Below, piece by piece: positions 8,883 to 16,979 of a stretch of 64,000 bases of DNA. The stretch spans positions 62,001 to 126,000 of the forward strand of contig JANQED010000018.1 of NCBI GenBank assembly GCA_028278545.1, given 5' to 3'. The notes under the pieces are model-generated. The model saw only the letters and a program-made list of their open reading frames with translations, made no database searches and was not told where the DNA came from. A program made the position numbers and the translations under genes. The stretch comes from Anaerolineales bacterium (GTDB lineage: Bacteria; Chloroflexota; Anaerolineae; Anaerolineales; UBA11858). The first letter of the stretch is position 1, and each line of letters begins with the position of its first letter.

Positions 8883-9809
8883 ATGAAATGTAGGAAATGC
8901 GGCGCGAAAGCCGCCATCAACATGCGTCAGCACAAGCTGGCGCTTTGCAAACAGCACTACCTGGAATGGATTCCGACCCAGACCCAGCGCTTCATCGAGG
9001 AGCACCACATGTTCTCACCGGAGGACAGAATTCTGGTAGCGGTCTCGGGCGGCAAGGATTCGCTGGCTTTGTGGGATATCCTGACCCGGTTGGGATATCA
9101 GGCCGACGGGCTGTATATAGGACTGGGCATCGATAGTGGCTTCGGCTACTCGGATAAGTCCTTACATTTCTGCCAAAAATATGCCGAAGACCATCGCCTG
9201 AGCTTGATCGTCGTTGATGTCAAGGATGCTTACGGCAGCACAATCCCCCAATTAAACGAGAAAACACCGCGCGGCAAAGATAAACCCTGTGCCGTTTGTG
9301 GATTGAGCAAGCGCAACATCATGAATCGCGTTGCCCGTGACGGGGACTACGATGTACTTGTGACCGGACACAACCTGGACGATGAAGCTGCGGTCTTATT
9401 CGGCAATACATTGAACTGGTTAGGGAGCTATCTGCTCCGTCAGGGCCCAGTCCTGGAAGCCGATCACCCAGGGCTGGTGCGTAAAGCCAAGCCATTATTT
9501 CGTTTTTACGAGCGCGAGACCACAGCCTATGCCCTGCTCCGCGGCATCGAATATATCTATGATGAATGCCCCCACGCGGAAGGGGCCAAGAGCATTTACT
9601 ACAAAGAAGTGCTCAATCAGCTAGAGAGAAATCGCCCCGGCACAAAACTGATCTTCTACCTGAATTTCCTGAAGGCCAAAGAAGGGGGCTTATTCGCTGA
9701 ACAAGCCCCCGAAACCGACCCATTGAACACCTGCCTCACCTGCGGGCAACCGACCAGCTCTCCAGAACAGTGTGCTTTCTGCCGCCTTGTCGAAAGAAGC
9801 ACGCCCTAG
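8883..9809 (+). CDS. ttuA: TtuA/Ncs6-like tRNA 2-thiolation ATPase
   Basis: A 308-residue PP-loop ATPase that adenylates the tRNA uridine carbonyl for sulfur transfer. The N-terminal zinc site has Cys3, Cys6, Cys22 and His25. The PP-loop SGGKDS is at residues 55-60. The central CxxC (PCAVCGLSK) with a later Cys (DECPHAEG) matches the Fe-S ligands of the TtuA/Ncs6 group. A C-terminal zinc ribbon closes the protein (CLTCGQ, then CAFC). This domain layout distinguishes TtuA/Ncs6 from MnmA and from TtcA. The eight-base gap from the sulfur-carrier gene supports a dedicated pair. Confidence 0.87.
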   Translation: MKCRKCGAKAAINMRQHKLALCKQHYLEWIPTQTQRFIEEHHMFSPEDRILVAVSGGKDSLALWDILTRLGYQADGLYIGLGIDSGFGYSDKSLHFCQKYAEDHRLSLIVVDVKDAYGSTIPQLNEKTPRGKDKPCAVCGLSKRNIMNRVARDGDYDVLVTGHNLDDEAAVLFGNTLNWLGSYLLRQGPVLEADHPGLVRKAKPLFRFYERETTAYALLRGIEYIYDECPHAEGAKSIYYKEVLNQLERNRPGTKLIFYLNFLKAKEGGLFAEQAPETDPLNTCLTCGQPTSSPEQCAFCRLVERSTP

Positions 9810-9864
9810 AGAGCTATTCATGAAAACTTCTCTGCTCCTGGCCGCTCAGCGGTGAATGGCTGGT

Positions 9865-11202
9865 TCAGGCAACCTCTAAATAGCGGTTGACTTCCCAATC
9901 CATCACGGTCATGCGGTATTCTTCTACTTCGCTCCACTTTGCTCGCCAGAAGGCCTCATACATTCGTGAGCCAAGGGTTTCCTTGAGCACAGAACTACTG
10001 TCAAGCTCGCGCATAGCGTCAGCCAGGGAACTGGGCAGTTCCACGATATCCCTGGCAATGCGCTCCTCAGGGGTCAGTTGATAAATGTTGACGTTATTCA
10101 GCGGGGCGGCGCATTCGTATTCGTTATCGATGCCGTCCAAGCCCGCAGCCAGCATCGTTGCAAAGGCCAGATAAGGGTTCGCTGAGGGGTCAGGACAGCG
10201 CAACTCAGCCCGTACAGATTTATCGCGCCCCGGGGTGTGCCGAGGGATGCGAATCAAAGCCGAGCGGTTGATCTGGGCCCAGCCTACGTAAACGGGCGCC
10301 TCATAACCGGGCACCAGACGCTTATAGGAGTTCACCGTGGGCGCGACGATGGCCGCTAAAGCGCGCGCGTGTTTTAGCTGCCCGGCGATGAAGCCATAAG
10401 CCACTTTGGAGAGCTTGTATTCATCCTCGCCATCGAAGAAAAGGTTATTGCCATCTTTATCAAACAAAGATTGGTGGCAGTGCATCCCTGAACCGTTGAC
10501 GCCAAAGATCGGCTTCGGCATGAACGAGGCAATCAAGCCATGCTGGGCTGCAATGGCCTTGACAGTGTACTTGATGGTCAGGACATTGTCGGCCATGCGC
10601 AGGGCGTCCCCAAACCTGAAGTCAATCTCATGTTGGCCGCGCGCCACCTCATGATGTCCGGCTTCGACTTCCAGGCCCATCACATCTAAGGCGTTCATCA
10701 GCTTTGTACGCACGATGACCGCCTCGTCGCTGGCCGAAAAGTCGAAGTAACCGCCCACGTCATGGGGTACCGGGTGAATACTTTCAGGGCCGTTCCTCTT
10801 GAACAAGAAGAACTCCGGTTCAGGCCCCACGTTGAAGGTCCAGCCGCGCGCCTCGATTTTTTCGAGAACTCGCTTGAGCACGCCGCGAGGGTCTCCAAGG
10901 AAAGGGGCTCCGCCAGGGCGGTAGATATCACAGAAAATGCGCGCCCGCCTCAAATCAGGGGGCGACCAGGGCAGGATCGCATACGTGGCCGGGTCGAGCG
11001 CAAGGCGCATGTCGCTCTCCTGAATGCGCGCAAAGCCTTCCACGGATGAGCCATCAAACCAAACGCCTTCATCCAGGGCACCCTCCAATTGACCAGGCGG
11101 GATATCAACGCTCTTCACCGAGCCGGTGACATCGGTGAACTGCAAAGAGATGAATTTGACATCATCTTCTCGAACCCGTTCTAATACTGTTTTCTTGTCC
11201 AT
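9865..11202 (-). CDS. glnA: Type I glutamine synthetase
   Basis: A 445-residue glutamine synthetase (ATP + glutamate + ammonia to glutamine), the central ammonium-assimilating enzyme. Motifs include VWFDGSSVEGFARI, GPEPEFFLFK, NGSGMHCHQSLF, KRLVPGYEAPVY and AELRCPDPSANPYL. A Tyr is present in NIYQLTPEE near the adenylylation position of GSI-beta enzymes, but whether it is modified cannot be told. The gene has a strong AGGAGG ribosome binding site. Its ATG lies about 22 bases after an intrinsic terminator that ends a long structured leader, so transcription attenuation is likely. Confidence 0.96.
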   Translation of the reverse strand: MDKKTVLERVREDDVKFISLQFTDVTGSVKSVDIPPGQLEGALDEGVWFDGSSVEGFARIQESDMRLALDPATYAILPWSPPDLRRARIFCDIYRPGGAPFLGDPRGVLKRVLEKIEARGWTFNVGPEPEFFLFKRNGPESIHPVPHDVGGYFDFSASDEAVIVRTKLMNALDVMGLEVEAGHHEVARGQHEIDFRFGDALRMADNVLTIKYTVKAIAAQHGLIASFMPKPIFGVNGSGMHCHQSLFDKDGNNLFFDGEDEYKLSKVAYGFIAGQLKHARALAAIVAPTVNSYKRLVPGYEAPVYVGWAQINRSALIRIPRHTPGRDKSVRAELRCPDPSANPYLAFATMLAAGLDGIDNEYECAAPLNNVNIYQLTPEERIARDIVELPSSLADAMRELDSSSVLKETLGSRMYEAFWRAKWSEVEEYRMTVMDWEVNRYLEVA

Positions 11203-11224
11203 GAGAATGCCTCCTGTGCATTAA

Positions 11225-11252
11225 CAAAAAAAGGGTATGCTTGGGCATACCC
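11225..11252 (-). terminator. Intrinsic terminator in the glnA leader
   Basis: On the minus strand an 8-bp stem (GGGTATGC/GCATACCC) with a CCAA loop is followed by seven T residues. It stands between the leader and glnA and would stop transcription before the gene unless prevented. Confidence 0.85.
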
Positions 11253-11555
11253 GGAATATAAAAACAACCTCTTAACGGCAGCCCTTCCAAAATTACACGC
11301 AAACAAACCTGTGATTTGCTTGCACCACCATGTCGATCTTTGGCCCAACCATTGCTGGATGGTTTTGAACCGACACTCTCAGGAAGGGAAAGAGAAGCCC
11401 GTGGTCAGGCTTCAGAGGCATCCGCTGATCAATTCGATTTTCTCCCGGTGCTGCCGGAATTAGCGCTCCCTTCGCAGGGAGGAACCTCCACCTCGTACCC
11501 CGCACTGCGGGGTCAGCCGCTATCTCTCCGATATTCAGTTGTCAAGCTATCAAGA
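11253..11555 (-). ncRNA. Structured 5' leader of glnA, class not recognised
   Basis: About 300 nt lie between a strong promoter and the intrinsic terminator upstream of glnA, with no credible gene. Read on the minus strand, the leader contains hairpins at 11513-11497 (7 bp, ACCCCGC arm), 11481-11466 (6 bp with a GCGA loop), 11457-11445 (CCGG arms), 11413-11394 (GAAGCC/GGCTTC) and 11364-11347. This is the layout of a riboswitch or other attenuation leader. I could not match it to the T-box, cobalamin, SAM, glutamine or downstream-peptide motifs, nor to RNase P, tmRNA or SRP RNA. Confidence 0.55.
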
Positions 11556-11561
11556 TGCCGA

Positions 11562-11589
11562 ATGATAGCATAAAAAAGAGTGTTGTCAA
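11562..11589 (-). promoter_or_regulatory. Sigma-70 promoter for the glnA leader
   Basis: On the minus strand TTGACA (perfect -35) is followed after 16 bases by TATCAT (-10, one mismatch). The predicted start lies near 11555, giving a leader of about 350 nt before the glnA ATG. Confidence 0.75.
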
Positions 11590-11590
11590 T

Positions 11591-11627
11591 AGCAAAAAGC
11601 ACCCTCGCGCCTAAAGGGAGGGTGCTT
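11591..11627 (-). terminator. Intrinsic terminator after the ferredoxin gene
   Basis: A 9-bp stem (AGCACCCTC/GAGGGTGCT) is followed on the minus strand by TTTT. It ends the ferredoxin transcript just upstream of the glnA promoter. Confidence 0.8.
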
Positions 11628-11656
11628 ACAAGAGTGAAACTACTCGAACTTGGGAT

Positions 11657-11845
11657 TTAAGCAGGAACGACGCAATCGACGGGGCATACCTCAACACATT
11701 GGTTGGTGTCGAAGTAGCCTTCACAATCGATGCACTTATCGGCGTCGATCTCGAAGATCACATCGCCTTCGAAAATGGCATCCACAGGGCATTCCGGCTC
11801 ACAGGCTCCGCAGGAAATGCACTCATCGGTTATTGTCATGGTCAT
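11657..11845 (-). CDS. 2[4Fe-4S] ferredoxin (YfhL/Alvin type)
   Basis: A 62-residue ferredoxin with two four-cysteine motifs, [12 protein letters not shown] and CIDC...CVEVCP. The eight-residue stretch between the Cys of the second motif ([10 protein letters not shown]) is typical of the Alvin/YfhL group, whose redox potentials are very low. It is expected to carry electrons in the cytoplasm, for example for the 2-oxoacid oxidoreductase encoded later in the window. An internal ATG two codons in is an alternative start. The gene is monocistronic, with its own terminator. Confidence 0.93.
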   Translation of the reverse strand: MTMTITDECISCGACEPECPVDAIFEGDVIFEIDADKCIDCEGYFDTNQCVEVCPVDCVVPA

Positions 11846-11997
11846 GGTGAACCTCCAGATTGTCTATGCTCATATTTCCACCTCAGGTTAATTGATCTGC
11901 ATAGCTTCGTCAACAGTCAATTGTCATATCCAACTGTTGACAATCATCTTGGTTAGTTGCGCCGGTTTTCTGCCACAATCTGCCCATTCATCTGCGG

Positions 11998-12003
11998 TAT
12001 AAT
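11998..12003 (+). promoter_or_regulatory. -10 element before tRNA-Sec
   Basis: A TATAAT sits 26 bases before the tRNA-Sec 5' end. No good -35 hexamer is visible at the usual distance. Confidence 0.4.
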
Positions 12004-12029
12004 CGCTGCACATCAGCACTTGCCAACTC

Positions 12030-12123
12030 GGGGGTGGTTGAGTCCCGGTGGGCTCCCCGGTCTTCAAAACCGGTGGCGGGTCGTTCTGCGAGCCGCGGTG
12101 GGTTCGACTCCCATCCACTCCCG
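12030..12123 (+). tRNA. selC: tRNA-Sec (anticodon TCA)
   Basis: A 94-nt selenocysteine tRNA. It has an 8-bp acceptor stem (GGGGGTGG with CCACTCCC) with discriminator G, and a 6-bp D-stem with a 4-base loop (GAGTCC-CGGT-GGGCTC). The anticodon arm is CCGGT-CTTCAAA-ACCGG with TCA at 12064-12066, the variable arm has 24 nt, and the T-arm is GTGGG-TTCGACT-CCCAT. The 8+5 acceptor/T helix, long D-stem and long variable arm are the bacterial tRNA-Sec hallmarks. The terminal A of CCA is not encoded. Its presence implies that the genome translates UGA as selenocysteine. selA, selB and selD are not in this window. Confidence 0.95.
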
Positions 12124-12162
12124 CCTGATTTATTGGTAAAGGAACTTCAAGAACCAGAATCT

Positions 12163-13380
12163 ATGACAGCAACTGAACCCGCAGTACAAGAACACGCACA
12201 GATCCTCGCCCGCATTGTCGAACGCGTCCTGCGCATCGAGGACACCACCTGGGGGTCATCCAAACAGGGCTATCTGGCCCGCTTTCGAGGGCAGTTATAT
12301 GGCGACTCCGCCACGGCCTACGATCAACTGGCCGAGGCCCTCCGCCTTTACGAGATTACCCCCGTGTTCAGAATGGAAGGCGACCGGCATGTTGTGCTTT
12401 TGCTGGAGGGGATCAACCACACCACCCCCTCCAATCCCTGGGTCAACGTGGTCTTATTCCTCCTTACCCTGTTCAGTGTTTTGTTTGCCGGCGCGCTGTA
12501 TGGCTACGAAGGCCCCGTCACCGGGGATGTTTTCAGGGATATCATGCACATCCTCGGCAACCTGGGCAACGGATGGCCTTTCGCTGCCAGCATGTTGGGC
12601 ATTCTCTTAGCCCACGAGTTCGGGCACTATCTGGCCGCCCGTTACCACAAGACGGATGTCACCTTACCATATTTCATCCCCTTCCCCTTCAGCCCCTTTG
12701 GCACCATGGGCGCGGCCATCCGCTTGAAGGAGCCGCCCAAGAACAAGCGCATATTGCTGGATATTGGCGTCGCCGGACCTTTAGCCGGGTTGATTGTCGC
12801 CATCCCGGTTCTGCTCATCGGTTTGAGCACCTCAGAAGTCCAACAACTGCCCGAAGTATTTCCCCCAGGACAGGGCTTTGAGGGCAATTCTATTCTCTAT
12901 TTGGCCATCAAATTCCTGGTCACCGGCAAATGGCTGCCGGAACCGGCCAGCTTCGGGGGCCTAAACCCCATCATTTATTGGATTCGCTACTTCTTCACCG
13001 GGCTGCCGCTGCCCCAAGGCGGGATTGACGTGACTCTGAACTCTGTAGCCTGGGCTGGTTGGGCGGGCCTGTTGGTCACCGCGCTCAATTTGATCCCCGC
13101 CGGCCAGCTCGATGGTGGTCATCTCATTTACGTTCTGCTCGGTCGGAGAGCGCGCCGCCTGATGCCCTTTATACTGGGGGCTTTGCTGCTGCTGGGGCTG
13201 GTCTGGTCCGGCTGGTGGCTGTGGGCCTTTTTGATTTTCATGTTGGGCCGTGCCTACGCCGAGCCCCTGGATCAGATTACCCCCCTTGACCCCCGTCGCA
13301 GATCCATTGCCCTGTTCGGATTGGTCATTTTCCTGCTTGTCTTCACTCCGGTGCCCCTGGCTACGCCTTTTGGCGGGTAA
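12163..13380 (+). CDS. Site-2 protease family (M50) membrane metalloprotease
   Basis: A 405-residue intramembrane zinc protease of the M50 family. The zinc motif HEFGH sits in AHEFGHYLAARYHK, and the third ligand motif is in LDGGHLIYVLLGRR. At least six hydrophobic segments are visible, and there is an N-terminal soluble domain of about 115 residues. Such proteases cleave membrane-spanning substrates such as anti-sigma factors, but the substrate here is unknown. An in-frame ATG farther upstream falls inside tRNA-Sec, so the ATG before TATEPAVQ was taken. The gene follows the tRNA by 39 bases. Confidence 0.88.
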   Translation: MTATEPAVQEHAQILARIVERVLRIEDTTWGSSKQGYLARFRGQLYGDSATAYDQLAEALRLYEITPVFRMEGDRHVVLLLEGINHTTPSNPWVNVVLFLLTLFSVLFAGALYGYEGPVTGDVFRDIMHILGNLGNGWPFAASMLGILLAHEFGHYLAARYHKTDVTLPYFIPFPFSPFGTMGAAIRLKEPPKNKRILLDIGVAGPLAGLIVAIPVLLIGLSTSEVQQLPEVFPPGQGFEGNSILYLAIKFLVTGKWLPEPASFGGLNPIIYWIRYFFTGLPLPQGGIDVTLNSVAWAGWAGLLVTALNLIPAGQLDGGHLIYVLLGRRARRLMPFILGALLLLGLVWSGWWLWAFLIFMLGRAYAEPLDQITPLDPRRRSIALFGLVIFLLVFTPVPLATPFGG

Positions 13381-13417
13381 TCTGTTCGACCACATAACGG
13401 CTGCATCATCACACCGC

Positions 13418-14275
13418 ATGAAAACCCTTTGCCTATACCACAACGACGCCGATGGGCGCGCCTCAGCCGCGATCGTCCGCCGCGCCTTGGGAAAAGAGAT
13501 CACCCTTTGCGAAATGAAATATGGCGACTCCCTTCCCCTGGAGGAAGTGCTCGATGCCGACCATATTATCATTGTCGATTTCTCTCTCCCCCGCGAGGAC
13601 ATGGAACGTCTTTCAGCATATCACCAGCTCACATGGATCGATCACCACAAAACAGCCATCCAAGAGCTGGCCGATATTTCTGATCAATGGCCGGGGGTCC
13701 GCGATACAAACGAAGCTGCCTGCGTGCTGACCTGGGGACATTTTTTCCCTAACCAATGCGTTCCTTTGACCGTCAAGCTGGTCGGCGACCGCGATATCTG
13801 GCGTTGGGATCACAAGGAAACGGGCGCTTTCAACGAAGGTCTCTTCCAACTCAACACCAATCCCCACAACGACAGCCTGTGGAAGCCCCTCCTGGACGAC
13901 GACCAATCGCTTCTCAACGAGATCATCGAGCACGGCAGGGCCCTCAGGGGAGCGCGTTTGAAAGCCATTCAGAGCTCCACTGCCCGTTATGGTTACCCGG
14001 TGAATTTTGAGGGCTACCGCACTTTGGCGATCAACATGCGCGGTTCCGGTGACCTGGGCGAGCACATCCGCAACCACGGCTATGAAGTCGCCTACTGCTA
14101 CATCGACAACCTCCTGGACGGGGAGTTGTACACTTTCGTCTCTCTGTATTCAGACGAAATCGATGTGGCGGAGATCGCCCGGCGCTTCGGGGGCGGCGGC
14201 CACGCTGGGGCGGCCGGTTTCCACTTCAAACGCCGCACCAGCCCCTTCCCACCTGGTTCAAAAGTAGAATTCTAA
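13418..14275 (+). CDS. DHH family phosphoesterase
   Basis: A 285-residue protein with the DHH/DHHA1 layout. The metal-binding N-terminal part has YHNDADGRASA, a conserved Asp in IIVDFSL and the DHH motif in WIDHHKT. The C-terminal DHHA1 signature is FGGGGHAGAAGFHF. Family members hydrolyse short oligonucleotides or cyclic dinucleotide products (NrnA type), but close homologues in Chloroflexota are uncharacterised. The start was placed at MKTLCLYHNDADG, since upstream in-frame codons overlap the protease gene. It lies two bases before the acyltransferase ATG. Confidence 0.87.
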   Translation: MKTLCLYHNDADGRASAAIVRRALGKEITLCEMKYGDSLPLEEVLDADHIIIVDFSLPREDMERLSAYHQLTWIDHHKTAIQELADISDQWPGVRDTNEAACVLTWGHFFPNQCVPLTVKLVGDRDIWRWDHKETGAFNEGLFQLNTNPHNDSLWKPLLDDDQSLLNEIIEHGRALRGARLKAIQSSTARYGYPVNFEGYRTLAINMRGSGDLGEHIRNHGYEVAYCYIDNLLDGELYTFVSLYSDEIDVAEIARRFGGGGHAGAAGFHFKRRTSPFPPGSKVEF

Positions 14276-14277
14276 TC

Positions 14278-15393
14278 ATGACACTGCCCTATCGTGGGAC
14301 AAATCGCAAACGCCTGGGACGCGGCCTTTTGCGTATTTTGGGCCGCTTGTTTTTGCCGCTCTTGTTTCGCATCCAGATTCACGGCGCGGAGAACTATCCC
14401 AAAGAGGGGCCCTTGATCCTGGTTGGCAATCATAACGCCGCCATGGAAGGCGCTCTCATGGCTATCTTCACACCTTGGCAGGTCGAAATGCTCGGTGCGG
14501 GCGATATCCCTCAAGAGAAGATCACCGAAATCCTGGAAGCGCTTTACGGCTATATCCCCATCCGGCGCGGCCACATGGACCGCCCGGCGCTCCAACAGGC
14601 CCTGGATGTTCTCCAATCAGGGGAGTTCCTGGGCATCTTCCCCGAGGGCGGAGTCTGGAATCCTGGACAGATGCGCGCCCAATCTGGGGTCGCCTGGTTG
14701 AGCTATCGCTCCAAAGCGCCGGTTTTGCCGATTGGTTACGGCGGGACAAGCGGCGCTCTCGACGCCGCTCTGAAATTCAAACGCCCGCGACTCTCCATCA
14801 GGGTTGGTGAACTGATCCCTGCCGCAAAATTACCCAAAGGGCAGGGGCGCAAGACCTACTTCGAAGAATATGCTGCCCAGGTGATGGATCGGGTCAAAGA
14901 TTTGCTGCCCGATGATGACCCCGCCCTGGCCGTCAAACTTAAAGATGAGCGTTTCGAATTACCAATTTCCGCTCACGATTCCGCGGGGGTAACTCAGGCT
15001 ATTCCACCGGGAAGGGGCATCACCCACCCAGAAGCATTGGCAAAATTCTTCCACCGGCCCATGATCTTGAAGATCTTCCGCTTCAATCTCAAACTTCCCA
15101 TCCACGCCTTAGAGCAGCTACACAATAAACCCACCCCGGCCGAGATCAAGAAAGCCCTTAGCCTGGTTCTTGATAGCATCACCGAGAGCTATCCCTATTT
15201 GCTCACCTATCGCTTTGGCCCCAAGGAAAGCGAACGTATGTTGCAGGGGCTACAAGAGCTACACACCCTGGCGGATTGGGCGGCAGAAAACAACTTATCA
15301 TTGAAAATTGCTCCCGTCCGCCGATATTACTCCACTGAAGAGGGAAAAGAAGTCGTTCAGACCAGGCAAGAGATAACCGAAAGCTGGATGTAG
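14278..15393 (+). CDS. 1-acyl-sn-glycerol-3-phosphate acyltransferase-like protein
   Basis: A PlsC-type acyltransferase domain occupies roughly residues 15-210. It shows VGNHNAAMEGAL, where the usual HX4D catalytic pair appears as HX4E, and the substrate motif GIFPEGGVWNPG. A further region of about 150 residues has no assignment. The enzyme would act at the inner membrane in glycerolipid synthesis. Glu in place of the catalytic Asp is unusual and could alter activity. At 371 residues it is longer than typical PlsC (about 240). Confidence 0.82.
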   Translation: MTLPYRGTNRKRLGRGLLRILGRLFLPLLFRIQIHGAENYPKEGPLILVGNHNAAMEGALMAIFTPWQVEMLGAGDIPQEKITEILEALYGYIPIRRGHMDRPALQQALDVLQSGEFLGIFPEGGVWNPGQMRAQSGVAWLSYRSKAPVLPIGYGGTSGALDAALKFKRPRLSIRVGELIPAAKLPKGQGRKTYFEEYAAQVMDRVKDLLPDDDPALAVKLKDERFELPISAHDSAGVTQAIPPGRGITHPEALAKFFHRPMILKIFRFNLKLPIHALEQLHNKPTPAEIKKALSLVLDSITESYPYLLTYRFGPKESERMLQGLQELHTLADWAAENNLSLKIAPVRRYYSTEEGKEVVQTRQEITESWM

Positions 15394-15491
15394 CTAGATT
15401 TGTAGCAGATGAGAAAAACGCCCTTCGGGTAAGAGGGTACCCAACAAGCCCGTCCATTTGAACATAACCTGCCTGATCAAAGGAGGCGATT

Positions 15492-16802
15492 ATGTTCAAT
15501 CCACGATGGCTCATTGGGCTGCTTTTCGTGGCCCTGTTGGCCGCGGCGTGCTCTGGCCCCCAACCCGACGTCCAAGCACCTTTAGCGCAAGAGGCCGGCG
15601 AGGCCGAGCCCGGCGTCGTTGAAGATGCCCCTCAAGCAACCGTCACGGCTACTTTAGAAGAACCTACCCAGACCCCTACCGAAGCATCCCAGGCCGTTGC
15701 TGCCACAGATAGCCCTTATGAATGTGGCGACCCCTTCGAAGGGGCAAGCATCAGCTTCGATCTGCGTTATTGGGATCAAACCGACTTCTGCCAGCACAGC
15801 GTAAACTACAGCGAGATCTTTTCAGGCGGCCCGCCTCCCGACGGCATCCCCCCTATCGACAAACCCACTTTCGAGACCGTTGAATCCGCCGACGCTTGGC
15901 TGGAAGGCCTGGAACCGGTCATCTTGTTAGCCCTCGAGGACGATGTGCGCGCTTACCCGCTGCAGATCATGACCTGGCACGAGATCGTCAATGATAAGGT
16001 GAATAATATCCCTGTGGTCGTCACTTTCTGCCCCTTGTGCAACACGGCCCTGGTCTTCGAGCGCTTCCCTTTCAATGGGGAGTTGCTCACTTTTGGCACT
16101 TCCGGCAACCTGCGCAACAGCGACCTGGTGATGTACGACCGCCAGACCCAGTCCTGGTGGCAGCAGTTCAGCGGCGAAGGCATTGTTGGCTACTTCACAG
16201 GCACCAGGCTGACCGCCATTCCGGCAGCCATCATCTCTTGGGAAGATTTCAAAACCAAATATCCCGACGGGCAGGTGCTCTCCAAGGAGACCGGCATCAG
16301 CCGCCCCTACGGCCAGAACCCCTACGTCGGTTATGACAACATCAACTCCTTCCCATTCCTGTTTACTGGTGAAATCAACGACCAGCTTCGCGCCATGGAC
16401 CGCGTCGTCGGTGTGCTGCTCGAAAGCGGCGAGGCGAGCGCCTACACCTTCACACGCTTGAGTGAAGAACACGTCATCAACGATACAATTGGCGAAACGC
16501 CTGTCGTCCTGTTCTGGAAGGCGGGCACAGCTTCGGCGTTAGACACAGCCGTCATCGCTGAGGGGGACGATATCGGCGCTACCAGCGTGTACCAGGCCAC
16601 CGTCAACGGTGAAGTGCTGGTCTTCACCGATAATGGTGATGGCACCTTCCGCGACGAGAACACCGGCAGCACCTGGGATATCTTTGGTCAGGCTGTTGCC
16701 GGGCCGCTGGCAGGCATATCCCTGCAACCTATCAGCCATCACGACACCTTCTGGTTTGCCTGGGCCGCCTTCGTCCCTGGAGACACACTGCAAGAGGGAT
16801 GA
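15492..16802 (+). CDS. DUF3179 domain lipoprotein
   Basis: A 436-residue exported lipoprotein with lipobox LAAACS, a short Thr/Glu-rich linker and a DUF3179 domain. Characteristic features are DKPTFETVESADAWL, PVILLALEDDVRAYPLQIM, the CPLCNTALVFER cysteine motif, FGTSGNLRNSDLVMYDRQT and GEGIVGYFTGTRL. The family is common in archaea and Chloroflexota, and its function is unknown. A Cys-X2-Cys pair in an extracytoplasmic domain suggests metal or redox chemistry, but this is inference. A strong AGGAGG site precedes the ATG. Confidence 0.88.
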   Translation: MFNPRWLIGLLFVALLAAACSGPQPDVQAPLAQEAGEAEPGVVEDAPQATVTATLEEPTQTPTEASQAVAATDSPYECGDPFEGASISFDLRYWDQTDFCQHSVNYSEIFSGGPPPDGIPPIDKPTFETVESADAWLEGLEPVILLALEDDVRAYPLQIMTWHEIVNDKVNNIPVVVTFCPLCNTALVFERFPFNGELLTFGTSGNLRNSDLVMYDRQTQSWWQQFSGEGIVGYFTGTRLTAIPAAIISWEDFKTKYPDGQVLSKETGISRPYGQNPYVGYDNINSFPFLFTGEINDQLRAMDRVVGVLLESGEASAYTFTRLSEEHVINDTIGETPVVLFWKAGTASALDTAVIAEGDDIGATSVYQATVNGEVLVFTDNGDGTFRDENTGSTWDIFGQAVAGPLAGISLQPISHHDTFWFAWAAFVPGDTLQEG

Positions 16803-16845
16803 TTTCCCCGGATAATTCAGGCGATTGATAAATCAACATATAAGG

Positions 16846-16882
16846 CCACCCCAACGGGAGTCCCGGACTCCTGTTGGGGTGG
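16846..16882. repeat. Long inverted repeat after the DUF3179 gene
   Basis: A stem of about 16 bp (CCACCCCAAC...GTTGGGGTGG, one mismatch) could act as a transcription terminator or mRNA end. It lacks a T-tract on either strand. Confidence 0.6.
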
Positions 16883-16926
16883 TCGGCGCGTTCAGGGTCA
16901 GATTATCCCCTGGCTGAGCCCCATGC

Positions 16927-16932
16927 TATAAT
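16927..16932 (+). promoter_or_regulatory. -10 element for the sigma factor gene
   Basis: A TATAAT gives a predicted transcript start near 16939, upstream of the AGGAGG site used by the sigma factor gene. Confidence 0.5.
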
Positions 16933-16979
16933 GGTCTCGCAGGATGATGAGCGACAAGCCAGGAGGAATCGACATCCCC

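Noticed and set aside
11316-11573. 85-codon open frame on the plus strand in the glnA leader
   Set aside because: It runs antisense to a hairpin-rich leader with a strong minus-strand promoter and has no recognisable protein features.
12034-12162. Longer start for the site-2 protease inside tRNA-Sec
   Set aside because: The upstream codons are the tRNA gene itself, and the inner ATG is the credible start.
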